From contig CANQPD010000005.1 in assembly GCA_947625655.1 (NCBI GenBank), forward strand, positions 62,001 to 126,000: DNA of 64,000 bases, read 5' to 3'. Positions 51,024 through 58,993 of this stretch are shown piece by piece. Both the position numbers and the translations under genes were made by a program. The notes under the pieces are model-generated. The model ran no database searches. It was given only the letters and a program-made list of their open reading frames with translations, and had not been told where the DNA came from. This DNA is from an uncultured Dysosmobacter sp. (GTDB taxonomy: Bacteria; Bacillota; Clostridia; Oscillospirales; Oscillospiraceae). Position 1 is the first letter of the stretch. The number at the start of each line of letters is the position of its first letter.

Positions 51024-51066
51024 GCAGGTCCCCGGCTTTCGCCGGGGGCCTGCGTTGCTTTTTTCA
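51024..51066 (+). terminator. Intrinsic terminator after the anti-sigma gene
   Basis: The stem CGCAGGTCCCCGGC-tttc-GCCGGGGGCCTGCG is followed by TTGCTTTTTT. Confidence 0.9.
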
Positions 51067-51108
51067 ATCGTTTCTCCTATAATCAGGAAATGGCCATGGG
51101 ACAGTTTT

Positions 51109-51158
51109 TTTCAAAATTTTCCGAAATTCCTGCGACGAAATCCCTCTCCCACCCGTTT
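51109..51158 (+). promoter_or_regulatory. Candidate ECF promoter of the second sigma gene
   Basis: TTTCAAAATTTTCCGAAATT leads into GCGACGA (51132-51138) and CGTTT (51154-51158), 15 bases apart, which would suit an ECF -35/-10 pair. An almost identical array, with the same spacing, lies inside the sigma gene at 51371-51421. Confidence 0.55.
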
Positions 51159-51195
51159 TTATAGAAGCAGGGAGATATCAACAGGAGGGTGTTTT

Positions 51196-51705
51196 ATGCT
51201 GGTATTCTATTTGGCGGCGCTGGAGAACGAGGGGGAGCGCCGCCAATTTTCGGAGCTGTATACCCGGTATTACTGCCAGATGGCCGCCGTGGCCGCCCGG
51301 TATTTCCCCGGCGATCCAGCCTCGGCGGAGGACGCCGTCCACAACGCTTTCCTGCAAGTTATCAAGCATTTTTCAAAAATTTCTGAAATTTCCCGCGACG
51401 AAATCCCCTTCTGGCTCGTTTCCATTGTGAAGAACGAATCCATCACCCTCCGCCGCAAGCACCGGAGGCTGGTCCCCCTGATGGACCGGGCGGAGCCTGC
51501 CGCCCCGGGCGGCGAGGACTACATGCTGACGGTGGAGCTGATCCGGCAGATGCCGGAGGCCTACCGGGCGGCGCTGGAGATGCGGTTTGTGGAGGAGCGG
51601 AGCTATCAGGAGATCGCCCAGGCCCTGGGGCTCAGCGAGACGGCGGTGAAGAGCCGGGTCAGCCGGGGCAGGACGCTGCTGCTGCGGCAGTTGGAGGAGG
51701 GATGA
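51196..51705 (+). CDS. ECF sigma factor 2
   Basis: 169 aa. Region 2: FSELYTRYYCQMAAVAARYF and DPASAEDAVHNAFLQVIKHF. Region 4: YRAALEMRFVEERSYQEIAQ and ALGLSETAVKSRVSRGRTLL. It is of the SigV/YlaC-like class. The ATG at 51196 is chosen because AGGAGGG lies before it and region 2 would otherwise be preceded by an unrelated segment. The gene leads a unit with a DUF4367-like protein and a zinc-ribbon membrane protein. Confidence 0.92.
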   Translation: MLVFYLAALENEGERRQFSELYTRYYCQMAAVAARYFPGDPASAEDAVHNAFLQVIKHFSKISEISRDEIPFWLVSIVKNESITLRRKHRRLVPLMDRAEPAAPGGEDYMLTVELIRQMPEAYRAALEMRFVEERSYQEIAQALGLSETAVKSRVSRGRTLLLRQLEEG

Positions 51706-51708
51706 GCC

Positions 51709-52494
51709 ATGACCGAACAGGAACAGGACGCGCTGGTGCGCCAGTGTCTGCTGGACGCGCTGCGGGCGGACTGGGCCGAGGTCCTGGCTCAGGCGCCGGA
51801 GGCGGTCCCCTCGCCCCGCCAGCGGCGGCGGATGAACGCCATGCTGGCCGATCCCGTGGGCTACGCCCGCCGGAGATCCCGGTTCGGCTGGCGGCGGGTC
51901 CTCCACACGGCGGCCTGCGCCGCGCTGGTGTGCCTGGTCTCCCTGGGGACGCTGCTGGCGGTCAGCCCTACCATCCGGGCGGAGTTCCCCAACTGGGTCC
52001 GGGAGATCACCCATTTTTACTTCTCCTACCAGGCGGACGGCCTGCCCGCGGACCACAGCGGCGACGTGTATACCATCGCCGACCTGCCGGAGGGGTATGC
52101 TTTGGCGCGGGACTATCCGCCCACGGAAAAGCGTCACGAACACACCTGGCTGTATCGGAATGGAGCCGGGGAACAGGACGTCATCGAGCTGGCCTGCGTC
52201 TGGGAAGGCTCCCGGGAGATCGAGCGGGACTACTATGACGAAGAGCCGGCGGAGGTCCACGGAAACGACGCCCTGTTCTACCGTTTCGCCGGCTTTCATC
52301 CTCACCGGAACCTGCCCGGCTATGAGCTGTTTTACGACCAGGAGGATGACGCATGGATGGAGGAGCTGGACCCCTGGGGCAACATCCTGGTTTGGACCGA
52401 TCCCAACACCGGCATGCTGTTTACACTGTACGCCTATTTTGACAAAGATGACATGGTCCGCATGGCGGAGAGCGTGACGCTGGTCACGGAATAA
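51709..52494 (+). CDS. Probable anti-sigma/sensor protein, DUF4367-like
   Basis: 261 aa. A cytoplasmic helical head (MTEQEQDALVRQCLLDALRA) is followed by a membrane segment at about residues 68-87 (AACAALVCLVSLGTLLAVSP). An extracellular C-terminal domain (IADLPEGYALARDYPPTEKR ... LTLVTE) recalls DUF4367 domains that occur downstream of clostridial ECF factors. It probably regulates ECF sigma 2. It begins four bases after the sigma stop. Confidence 0.8.
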   Translation: MTEQEQDALVRQCLLDALRADWAEVLAQAPEAVPSPRQRRRMNAMLADPVGYARRRSRFGWRRVLHTAACAALVCLVSLGTLLAVSPTIRAEFPNWVREITHFYFSYQADGLPADHSGDVYTIADLPEGYALARDYPPTEKRHEHTWLYRNGAGEQDVIELACVWEGSREIERDYYDEEPAEVHGNDALFYRFAGFHPHRNLPGYELFYDQEDDAWMEELDPWGNILVWTDPNTGMLFTLYAYFDKDDMVRMAESVTLVTE

Positions 52495-52508
52495 AGGAGG
52501 AACGAGCG

Positions 52509-53129
52509 ATGAAAACACCGTCGGGATACGATCAAGAGACCAAACGGCGCAAAGCCCGGAGCTTCCGCGTCCGGGTGCTGCTGGCCTATCTTTTGATGCT
52601 TGGCCCCGTGATAACGTTTATTTTGGCTTATCAGGGAATTCTGCCGGTGGGGGACCCCCTGGTATTTATCGGGGCGGAGATCGCGGCGCTGCTGGCGGGG
52701 CTGGTCCTGTACCTCTCGGTGCTGCGCTGCCCGCTGTGCGGCCATTTCATCCCGGTGAAGAACCTCTTCCTGCTGCTCTTTTACCAATGTCCAGCGTGTG
52801 ATTTCCGGGCCAGCGGCGAACCAGCCCTGGCCATGGAGAACGTCCCGGAGGTAAGCGCGGCGGCGGAGCGCCGCTTCCGCCGGAAGGTCCGGGTCTTCTG
52901 CGCGGGCTTTCCGGTGTGGCTGGCCGTGATGCTGCTGTTCGCGGCGGATATTCTGCCCCGAAGCGCCCTGGCCCTGGGGGTCATGGCAGCGCTGGCCCTC
53001 CCGCTGCTGGCGCTGGTGTGGACGCTGCGGTGTCCCGCCTGCGGCGCCTGGGTGCCTGTCCAGCGGGCGGTCTGGGAGCTTTGGCGCTTCCGCTGCGGCC
53101 GCTGCGGATACACGCTGAAGGAGAAATAA
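52509..53129 (+). CDS. Membrane protein with zinc-ribbon motifs
   Basis: 206 aa. Four membrane segments (VLLAYLLMLGPVITFILAY, PLVFIGAEIAALLAGLVLYL, FPVWLAVMLLFAADIL, GVMAALALPLLALVWTL) alternate with two zinc ribbons: CPLCGHFIPVKNLFLLLFYQ...CPAC and CPACGAWVPVQRAVWELWRF...CGRC. Internal duplication (segment pair plus ribbon, twice) is evident. Function unknown. Last gene of the ECF sigma 2 unit; a terminator follows. Confidence 0.78.
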   Translation: MKTPSGYDQETKRRKARSFRVRVLLAYLLMLGPVITFILAYQGILPVGDPLVFIGAEIAALLAGLVLYLSVLRCPLCGHFIPVKNLFLLLFYQCPACDFRASGEPALAMENVPEVSAAAERRFRRKVRVFCAGFPVWLAVMLLFAADILPRSALALGVMAALALPLLALVWTLRCPACGAWVPVQRAVWELWRFRCGRCGYTLKEK

Positions 53130-53133
53130 ACAA

Positions 53134-53160
53134 CAGGCCCCCGGCTTTCGCCGGGGGCCT
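53134..53160 (+). terminator. Intrinsic terminator after the ECF sigma 2 unit
   Basis: GGCCCCCGGC-tttc-GCCGGGGGCC followed by TTACTGCTTTT. Confidence 0.85.
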
Positions 53161-53178
53161 TACTGCTTTTATGGTTTT

Positions 53179-54693
53179 TTACTCCACGATCTCGTCCAGA
53201 CGGGGCAGGAAGGGGCTGGTGGTGCAGCTCTGCTCCGGGGCCGCCTCCTTGAACTTCTGGACGTTCATGGCGCTCTGCTTCACGGGCTGGATGGTGCCGG
53301 CACCGGCCACGCAGCCGCCGGGGCAGGCCATGCCCTCCAGCAGGTAGCCGTTGCGCTTGCCGGCCTTGGCCATCTGCAGCATCTTCTTGCACTCCCGCAG
53401 GCCGTCGCCGTACTCAATCTGGATCTCCCGGTCCGGGTCGATGTGCTTGATGGCCTCCACCACGGCGGCGGCCACGCCGCCGCCCACGGCGAAGCCCCGG
53501 CCCATGCCGGTGCCCTCGCTCATGTCGTCGTCAGGATCGGCCTCGATCTTGGCAAAGTCGATGTCCTTGGCGTCAAACATGCCCTGGAGCTCCTCAAAGG
53601 TCAGCACGAAGTCCACGTCGGAGCGGACGGTGCGGCGGTTGGCCTCCAGCTTTTTGGCGGCGCAGGGCCCGATGAACACGATGCGGGCGTTGGGGTGGTC
53701 CTTCTTCACCATGCGGGCGGTGATGACCATGGGGGTCAGGGCCATGGAGATGTTGTCCTTGAATTCCGGGAACTGGGTCTTGGCCATCATGGACCAGGCG
53801 GGGCAGCAGGAGGTGCCCATCCAGGGCAGCTTCTCCGGGACCTCTCTCAAAAAGTCGTTGGCCTCCTGCACGGTGCAAAGATCTGCGCCGATGGCGACTT
53901 CCACCACATCGGCAAAGCCCAGGGTGCGCATGGCGGAGCGCAGCCGGGCGGGGGTGGCGTCCTTGCCGAACTGGCCCACGAAGGCGGGGGCCACGCAGGC
54001 GATGACCTCCTCGCCCCGGCGGATGGCGGTGATGAGCTGGAAGATCTGGCTCTTGTCGGCGATGGCGCCGAAGGGGCAGTTTACCAGGCACATGCCGCAG
54101 GAGACGCACTTGTCATAGTTGATCTTGGCCCGGCCCTGCTCATCGGACTCGATGGCGTTCATGCCGCAGGCGGCGGCGCAGGGCCGCTCGATATAGCTGA
54201 TGGCCCGGTAGGGGCACTGGTTGAAGCACTTGCCGCACTTAATGCACTTGCTCTGGTCGATGTGGCAGTACTTGTCCTTGTCAAGGTAAATGGCGTCCTT
54301 GGGGCATACGTTCTGGCAGGGGTGGGAAAGGCAGCCCTGGCAGCTGTCGGTAATGCGGATCTGCTTGGGGGGGCAGGCATTGCAGGCAGAGTGGATCACG
54401 TTGACCAGGGGGTTTTCAAAATACTTCTGGTCGGTGACAGCCTCGTTGATATGGGTGCTCAGATGGCCGCCGATGTCGATGTTCATGCCCAGGGCCAGCC
54501 GCACCCGGGCAATGATGACCGCCCGCTCCAGATACACGTCGTGGCGGTACTTCGCCACATCGCCGGGGACCAGCTTATAGGGGATCAGGTCCACCTGGTC
54601 CCGGTCGTTCTCGTCATACGTATAGGCCAGCCGTGCCACCTCGGTGAATACGCTGCGGCGGATATCGTCTACCGCGCTATGTACGCCTCTCAT
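53179..54693 (-). CDS. [FeFe] hydrogenase, monomeric group B type
   Basis: 504 aa. H-cluster motifs: L1 TSCCPAW (about residue 305), L2 FIGPCAAKK and L3 EGMACPGGCVAGAG. The N-terminal part has ferredoxin-like clusters: CQGCLSHPCQNVCPKDAIY, CIKCGKCFNQCPYRAISY and CVSCGMCLVNCPFGAIAD. L1 reads TSCCPxW, the form of group B, rather than the TSCSPGW of group A. It may reduce protons or oxidise H2 with ferredoxin; group B enzymes are less characterised. The ATG at 54693 is chosen because GGAGGAG precedes it. It has its own promoter with palindromic sites between promoter and start. Confidence 0.92.
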   Translation of the reverse strand: MRGVHSAVDDIRRSVFTEVARLAYTYDENDRDQVDLIPYKLVPGDVAKYRHDVYLERAVIIARVRLALGMNIDIGGHLSTHINEAVTDQKYFENPLVNVIHSACNACPPKQIRITDSCQGCLSHPCQNVCPKDAIYLDKDKYCHIDQSKCIKCGKCFNQCPYRAISYIERPCAAACGMNAIESDEQGRAKINYDKCVSCGMCLVNCPFGAIADKSQIFQLITAIRRGEEVIACVAPAFVGQFGKDATPARLRSAMRTLGFADVVEVAIGADLCTVQEANDFLREVPEKLPWMGTSCCPAWSMMAKTQFPEFKDNISMALTPMVITARMVKKDHPNARIVFIGPCAAKKLEANRRTVRSDVDFVLTFEELQGMFDAKDIDFAKIEADPDDDMSEGTGMGRGFAVGGGVAAAVVEAIKHIDPDREIQIEYGDGLRECKKMLQMAKAGKRNGYLLEGMACPGGCVAGAGTIQPVKQSAMNVQKFKEAAPEQSCTTSPFLPRLDEIVE

Positions 54694-54723
54694 ACGTCTC
54701 TCTCCTCCATACATTCGCCGGAC

Positions 54724-54762
54724 GGTCGCATACCGACCCAGCTTGTGATTTGGTCGCGACCA
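54724..54762 (-). promoter_or_regulatory. Two candidate operator dyads in the hydrogenase leader
   Basis: TGGTCGCGACCA (54751-54762) is a perfect 12-base palindrome at the expected transcription start. GGTCG-catac-CGACC (54724-54738) is a second dyad of the same half-sites. A repressor may bind both. The half-site does not resemble the Rex or FNR consensus. Confidence 0.6.
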
Positions 54763-54763
54763 T

Positions 54764-54792
54764 ATTATATTAAATCGTCCGCGCTTTTGCAA
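54764..54792 (-). promoter_or_regulatory. Sigma-A promoter of the hydrogenase gene
   Basis: TTGCAA (54792-54787) and TATAAT (54769-54764) on the minus strand, 17-base spacer. Confidence 0.82.
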
Positions 54793-54905
54793 GGATATGT
54801 TCCAGGAAATCCAAGGAAAATCCGCTTTTTGGCGGGCTCTTTGCGCCGGCCCTTTCAGGTGAGTTTCAGTTTCCCCGGATATCCTCTGTAATACCGGCGG
54901 AAAAA

Positions 54906-54934
54906 TTGATTTTTCGTATCATTTGCGGTATAAT
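54906..54934 (+). promoter_or_regulatory. Promoter of the DUF4340 gene
   Basis: TTGATT (54906-54911) and TATAAT (54929-54934), 17-base spacer; long leader (about 115 bases) before the ATG. Confidence 0.8.
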
Positions 54935-55059
54935 GCGGTATTACCCGCAGTGCGCAGGAACCGGCGCGGTTTTCCGGGACATCCCGGCCGCCGGCAGGCG
55001 TACCGCCCTCTGCCCGCCGCGGGGTCCAAACACGACCGAGCCGACAGGAGGATTTTCCC

Positions 55060-56073
55060 ATGACCTGGCAAGAAAGACGAACCGTTACCATTCTCTGCGC
55101 GATCCTGGCGGTGCTGAGCGCCGCGCTGCTGATCGTGCTGGGGCTCCGATACCAGCAGAACCGGGATCTCCCCGCCCAGGAGGAGGGCGCGGTGCCCGGC
55201 ACTGTCACGGACCCGTCCGCCATCATCACCCTGGCCTATGAAAACGGCAGCACCTCGCTGTCCTTCTCCCTCAACGAGGCGGGGAAGTGGATCTGGGACG
55301 CGGACGCCGATTTCCCGCTGGACGATGCCACCGTCGCCTCCATTCTGGAGCTGCTGACCACCTGGAAGCCCCAGCAGACCATCACCGACAGTGAGACCCT
55401 GGAAGACTGCGGCATGGACGATCCCACGGCCACGCTCACCGCCGGCACCGCCCAGGGCGGGACCGTGACCATGGTCCTGGGCAGGGCCACCACCGACGGA
55501 AACAGCTATTACATGCGTCTCAACGGCGATGAATCCACGGCCTACATCATCGACGGCGCCCTGTACCGGCTGCTGTGCGTGCCCATTTACGACATGTGCG
55601 CCCTGCCGCAGCTGCCGCAGCTGCCGGAGAGCGCCCTCCAGTCCGTCACCATCCGGGGCGCCGCCCCGGCGGAGGGGGAGAGCGGCGCCGTCACCGTTTT
55701 GGCCGCCCGGCGGGCCGAGGGCGAGGACAGCGTCACCACCTGGCGATCCGGCGGCGCCAACGTCACCGACGACGAGACGGTCCGGGCGCTGCTGGAGGAT
55801 CTGGAGTCCCTGTCCTTTGAAAAATGCGTGGACTACCGCCCCTCTGACGAGGCGGCGGAAATCTGCGGCTTTGACAATCCCGCGGCGGAGGTAACGGTGG
55901 AATACGTCGCCGACAGCGGCACGGAACAGACGCTGGAGCTGGCCATCGGCGTCCGGCTGCCCGACGGATCCGGCCGCTATGCCCGGCTGGGGGACGACTC
56001 CACCATCTATCTGCTGGCCACCGACGCCCTGGATCCGCTGATGCGGGTGGCCGCCAACGGGCTGGAGGGCTGA
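55060..56073 (+). CDS. DUF4340 domain-containing membrane-anchored protein
   Basis: 337 aa. The N-terminal membrane anchor is TVTILCAILAVLSAALLIVL. The rest is an extracytoplasmic beta-rich domain typical of DUF4340: WDADADFPLDDATVASILEL, ESLEDCGMDDPTATLTAG-like TITDSETLEDCGMDDPTATL, and GNSYYMRLNGDESTAYIIDG. Such proteins often sit beside gliding/ABC (GldG-like) genes; here they are beside a two-component system instead. It leads directly into the response regulator (36-base gap), suggesting a surface-sensing role. Confidence 0.85.
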   Translation: MTWQERRTVTILCAILAVLSAALLIVLGLRYQQNRDLPAQEEGAVPGTVTDPSAIITLAYENGSTSLSFSLNEAGKWIWDADADFPLDDATVASILELLTTWKPQQTITDSETLEDCGMDDPTATLTAGTAQGGTVTMVLGRATTDGNSYYMRLNGDESTAYIIDGALYRLLCVPIYDMCALPQLPQLPESALQSVTIRGAAPAEGESGAVTVLAARRAEGEDSVTTWRSGGANVTDDETVRALLEDLESLSFEKCVDYRPSDEAAEICGFDNPAAEVTVEYVADSGTEQTLELAIGVRLPDGSGRYARLGDDSTIYLLATDALDPLMRVAANGLEG

Positions 56074-56109
56074 CCGGCTTTTCCGTGATCTTGAAAGGAG
56101 GGCTTTTTC

Positions 56110-56790
56110 ATGCGCGTGCTGGTGGTCGAGGACGAGGTGCGGCTGGCCTCCACCCTGCAGGACCTGCTGGAATTGAACGGCTACACCACCGATATCTGCC
56201 ACGACGGCGAGGCGGGGCTGGACAACGCCCTGTCCGCCATTTACGACGTGGTGGTGCTGGACGTGATGCTGCCCAGGATGGACGGCTTCACCGTGGTGCA
56301 GCGGCTGCGGGCCGCGGGAAACAGCACGCCGGTGCTGATGCTCACCGCCCGGTCAGAGGTAAGCGACCGGGTGACGGGGCTGGACCGGGGGGCGGACTAC
56401 TATCTGACCAAGCCCTTCGAGCCCCGGGAGCTGCTGGCCTGCATCCGGGCTCTGTCCCGGCGGCAGCCGGAGCTGCGGAACACCGACGCCCTGGAATACG
56501 GCGATCTGAAGCTGGACAAGAACTCCTTTACCCTTCTCTGCGGGGAGCGGTCCGTCCGCCTGAGCCGCAAGGAATTCGACATGATGGAGCTGCTGATGCT
56601 GAATCAGGAGATCGTCATTACCAAGGAAAATCTGCTTTTGAAGATCTGGGGCTATGAGTCCGACGCGGAGGACAACAATGTGGAGGTCTATATCTCCTTC
56701 CTCCGCCGGAAGCTGGCCCATCTGCGCTCCACCGTGAAGATCAAGACCATCCGCATGGTGGGATACTGCCTGGAGCGCTCTTCGGATTGA
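56110..56790 (+). CDS. OmpR-family response regulator 1
   Basis: 226 aa. Receiver domain MRVLVVEDEVRLASTLQDLL with phospho-acceptor Asp51 (VVVLDVMLPRMDG) and LTKPFEPRELLACI. The C-terminal winged helix is LDKNSFTLLCGERSVRLSRK ... FLRRKLAHLRSTVKIKTIRM. AAAGGAGG before the ATG. Pairs with the histidine kinase 69 bases downstream. Confidence 0.93.
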   Translation: MRVLVVEDEVRLASTLQDLLELNGYTTDICHDGEAGLDNALSAIYDVVVLDVMLPRMDGFTVVQRLRAAGNSTPVLMLTARSEVSDRVTGLDRGADYYLTKPFEPRELLACIRALSRRQPELRNTDALEYGDLKLDKNSFTLLCGERSVRLSRKEFDMMELLMLNQEIVITKENLLLKIWGYESDAEDNNVEVYISFLRRKLAHLRSTVKIKTIRMVGYCLERSSD

Positions 56791-56859
56791 CGGTTTCCAC
56801 GATTTCCACCGTGTTTTCCACATTTTCCACAGACTTTTCGACAAGGGGGAACGCTTGTC
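56791..56859 (+). repeat. TTTCCAC direct repeats before histidine kinase 1
   Basis: TTTCCAC occurs four times, at 56794, 56803, 56815 and 56824, spaced 9, 12 and 9 bases. This is between the regulator stop and the kinase start. Two copies read TTTTCCACA, one mismatch from a DnaA box. It may be a short sequence repeat or an RNA-binding or processing site. Confidence 0.7.
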
Positions 56860-58098
56860 ATGATCCGAAAACTGCGGCTGAAGCTGGTGGCCATCTGCAT
56901 GGCCATGGTCACCGCCGTGCTGGCGGCGGTGTTCCTGTCCGTCTTTTTCGCCATGCGGCGGAATGTGCAGGAGCTGAGCCGCCAGCTCCTCTTCCGGGTG
57001 GCCCAGGAGAGCGGCTATTCCCTGGGCGGGCAGCCCAGCGCGGGCATCGCCATCGACGGCGACCAGACCATCCTGCTGCCCTATTTCACCGTGAATGTCT
57101 ATTCCGGCAGGGGCACCTATTACGCCGACGTCACCGGGGGCACCTACGCCAATCTGGACGACAGCGAGGAGCTGACCGCCATTTTGCGGGACTGTCTGGC
57201 CCAGGACGCCAGCGAGGGCTTTATCCGGGACTATCACCTGCGGTATCTGCGCCAGGACAAGGGGCTGTACATCCGGCTGGCCTTTGTGGACACCTCCATG
57301 GAGCGGGCGATCCTTCAGGAGATGATGGGCAGCTATCTGGTCATCGGCGCCGCGGCGCTGCTGCTTTTGCTGGGGGTGTCCATCCTCCTCTCCCGATGGG
57401 CCACCCGGCCGGTGGAAAACGCCTGGCGGCAGCAGCGCCAGTTTTTGTCCGACGCCTCCCACGAGCTGAAAACGCCGCTGACCGTCATCCTCTCCAACGC
57501 GGAGCTGCTGGAGACGGCGCAGCTTGCGGACAGGCCCGCCCGCTGGGCGGACAACATCCGCACCGAGGCCCAGCAGATGAAGTCCCTGGTGGAGGAGATG
57601 CTGACCCTGGCCCGGGCGGACAATATGGTCCGCACTGTTGTGCTTGCGGAGGTCTCCCTCTCTGACATCGCCGCCGACTGTGCCCTGGCCTTTGAGCCCG
57701 TGGCCTTCGAGGCGGGAAAACCGCTGGAGTATCAGATCAAGGAGGACGTGACGGTGCCGGGGGACCGGGACAAGCTGCGCCAGCTGGTCTCCGTCCTGCT
57801 GGACAACGCCATCAAATACGGCGCGGAGGGCGGGACCATCACCCTGTCCCTCCAGAAGACGGACCGGGCGGCAAGGCTTACGGTGTCCAACCCCGGCGCG
57901 CCCATCCCCGCGGAGCAGCTGCCCCGGCTGTTCGAGCGGTTTTACCGGGCGGACGCCTCCCGGGGGGAGCAGTCCGGCTTTGGCCTGGGGCTGCCCATCG
58001 CCCGGACCATCGCGGAGGAGCACAAGGGCTCCCTGCGGGCCGAGAGCGACGCATCGTCCACGCGGTTTATCTTCACCATGCCGCTGAAACGGTCATAA
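56860..58098 (+). CDS. Sensor histidine kinase 1
   Basis: 412 aa. Two membrane segments (about residues 11-32 and 160-178) bracket an extracytoplasmic sensor of about 120 residues. A HAMP-like linker leads to the H-box FLSDASHELKTPLTVILSNA with His201. N-box LVSVLLDNAIKYGAEGG and G2 box SGFGLGLPIARTIAEEH follow. It phosphorylates response regulator 1. AAGGGGGA lies before the ATG. Confidence 0.92.
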   Translation: MIRKLRLKLVAICMAMVTAVLAAVFLSVFFAMRRNVQELSRQLLFRVAQESGYSLGGQPSAGIAIDGDQTILLPYFTVNVYSGRGTYYADVTGGTYANLDDSEELTAILRDCLAQDASEGFIRDYHLRYLRQDKGLYIRLAFVDTSMERAILQEMMGSYLVIGAAALLLLLGVSILLSRWATRPVENAWRQQRQFLSDASHELKTPLTVILSNAELLETAQLADRPARWADNIRTEAQQMKSLVEEMLTLARADNMVRTVVLAEVSLSDIAADCALAFEPVAFEAGKPLEYQIKEDVTVPGDRDKLRQLVSVLLDNAIKYGAEGGTITLSLQKTDRAARLTVSNPGAPIPAEQLPRLFERFYRADASRGEQSGFGLGLPIARTIAEEHKGSLRAESDASSTRFIFTMPLKRS

Positions 58099-58103
58099 AA
58101 CTA

Positions 58104-58166
58104 TCGGGCGGCTGATAGACGCCCCTACCGAAAGAAAATCCGTAGGGGCGGCTATCAGCCGCCCCT
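58104..58166. repeat. Solo palindrome related to the centre of repeats B and C
   Basis: GGGCGGCTGATAGACGCCCC and GTAGGGGCGGCTATCAGCC form a dyad with the internal break ctaccgaaagaaaatcc. This is the same palindromic block found in the middle of repeats B (11705-11778) and C (42182-42252), here without end-units. It lies past the kinase 1 stop, where it may also act as a terminator. Confidence 0.8.
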
Positions 58167-58209
58167 TGTCCGCACAATCTCCACAGAGCGGTTTTGCCGC
58201 TCTGCAAAA

Positions 58210-58251
58210 TCGTAAGAAATTCGTAAGATTTTCGTCGGCCGTCCCGTAAGA
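58210..58251 (+). promoter_or_regulatory. TCGTAAGA direct repeats upstream of response regulator 2
   Basis: TCGTAAGA at 58210-58217 and 58221-58228 (11-base spacing, one helical turn), with a third copy CCGTAAGA at 58244-58251. This arrangement is typical of OmpR-family binding sites and suggests autoregulation. Confidence 0.65.
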
Positions 58252-58291
58252 AATTCCCGATATTCTGAAGCTGGCTCAAGGAGGGAAGCAC

Positions 58292-58993
58292 ATGAACGAA
58301 TGCATCCTGGTTGTGGATGACGACCCTGAGATCGTCGGCGCCATCGCCATCACCCTGGAGCGGGAGGGCTACCGCGTCCTGCGGGCCTACTCTGGGCTGG
58401 AGGCCCTGGACCTGGCCCTGGACCCGGCGGTGCGGCTGATCCTCATTGATGTGATGATGCCGAAGCTGGACGGCCTGTCCGCCCTGATCCGCATTCGGGA
58501 GAAGCGGAACCTGCCCGTCATCGTCCTCTCCGCCAAGAGCGAGGACACGGACAAGATCCTGGGCCTCTCCATGGGGGCGGACGACTATATCACCAAGCCC
58601 TACAATCCCCAGGAGCTGGCTGCCCGGGTGCGGAGCCAGCTGCGGCGGTACACGTCTTTGGGGGACATCCACGCAGAGGGGCGGGGGAACGTCATCGTCA
58701 ACGGGCGGCTCCGGTACGACCCGGACAAGTCCCTTCTGCTGGCGGACGGCGATCCGGTGCGGCTGACCCCCACGGAGACCAGGATCGTGGATCTGCTGAT
58801 GCGCAATCCCGGCCGGGTGTTCCCGGCGGAGGAGATCTACCGCCGGGTGTGGAACGAGGACGCCTACGCCTGCGAGAACACGGTGATGGTCCACATCCGC
58901 CGCATTCGGGAGAAGATCGAGCTGAATCCCAAGGAGCCAGATTACATTAAGGTGGTGTGGGGCATTGGATACAAAATGGAACAGCACGGATAA
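58292..58993 (+). CDS. OmpR-family response regulator 2 (VanR-like)
   Basis: 233 aa. Receiver ILVVDDDPEIVGAIAITLER with phospho-acceptor Asp53 (LIDVMMPKLDG), ADDYITKPYNPQELAARVRS, and a winged helix ending ENTVMVHIRRIREKIELNPK ... VVWGIGYKME, as in VanR-type regulators. AAGGAGGG before the ATG. The last 29 bases overlap the following kinase gene. Confidence 0.93.
   Translation: MNECILVVDDDPEIVGAIAITLEREGYRVLRAYSGLEALDLALDPAVRLILIDVMMPKLDGLSALIRIREKRNLPVIVLSAKSEDTDKILGLSMGADDYITKPYNPQELAARVRSQLRRYTSLGDIHAEGRGNVIVNGRLRYDPDKSLLLADGDPVRLTPTETRIVDLLMRNPGRVFPAEEIYRRVWNEDAYACENTVMVHIRRIREKIELNPKEPDYIKVVWGIGYKMEQHG

Larger units (their letters stand above)
54694..55059. other. Divergent intergenic region between hydrogenase and DUF4340 genes
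   Basis: 366 bases. It holds the hydrogenase leader with two GGTCG-type dyads and promoter (54724-54792), a gap with no clear feature (54793-54905), then the plus-strand promoter at 54906-54934 and the DUF4340 leader. No small ORF is supported. Confidence 0.65.

Noticed and set aside
56815-56832. Replication origin based on DnaA-box-like TTTTCCACA
   Set aside because: Only two near matches, all within a simple TTTCCAC repeat. No dnaA, dnaN or AT-rich unwinding element is nearby.
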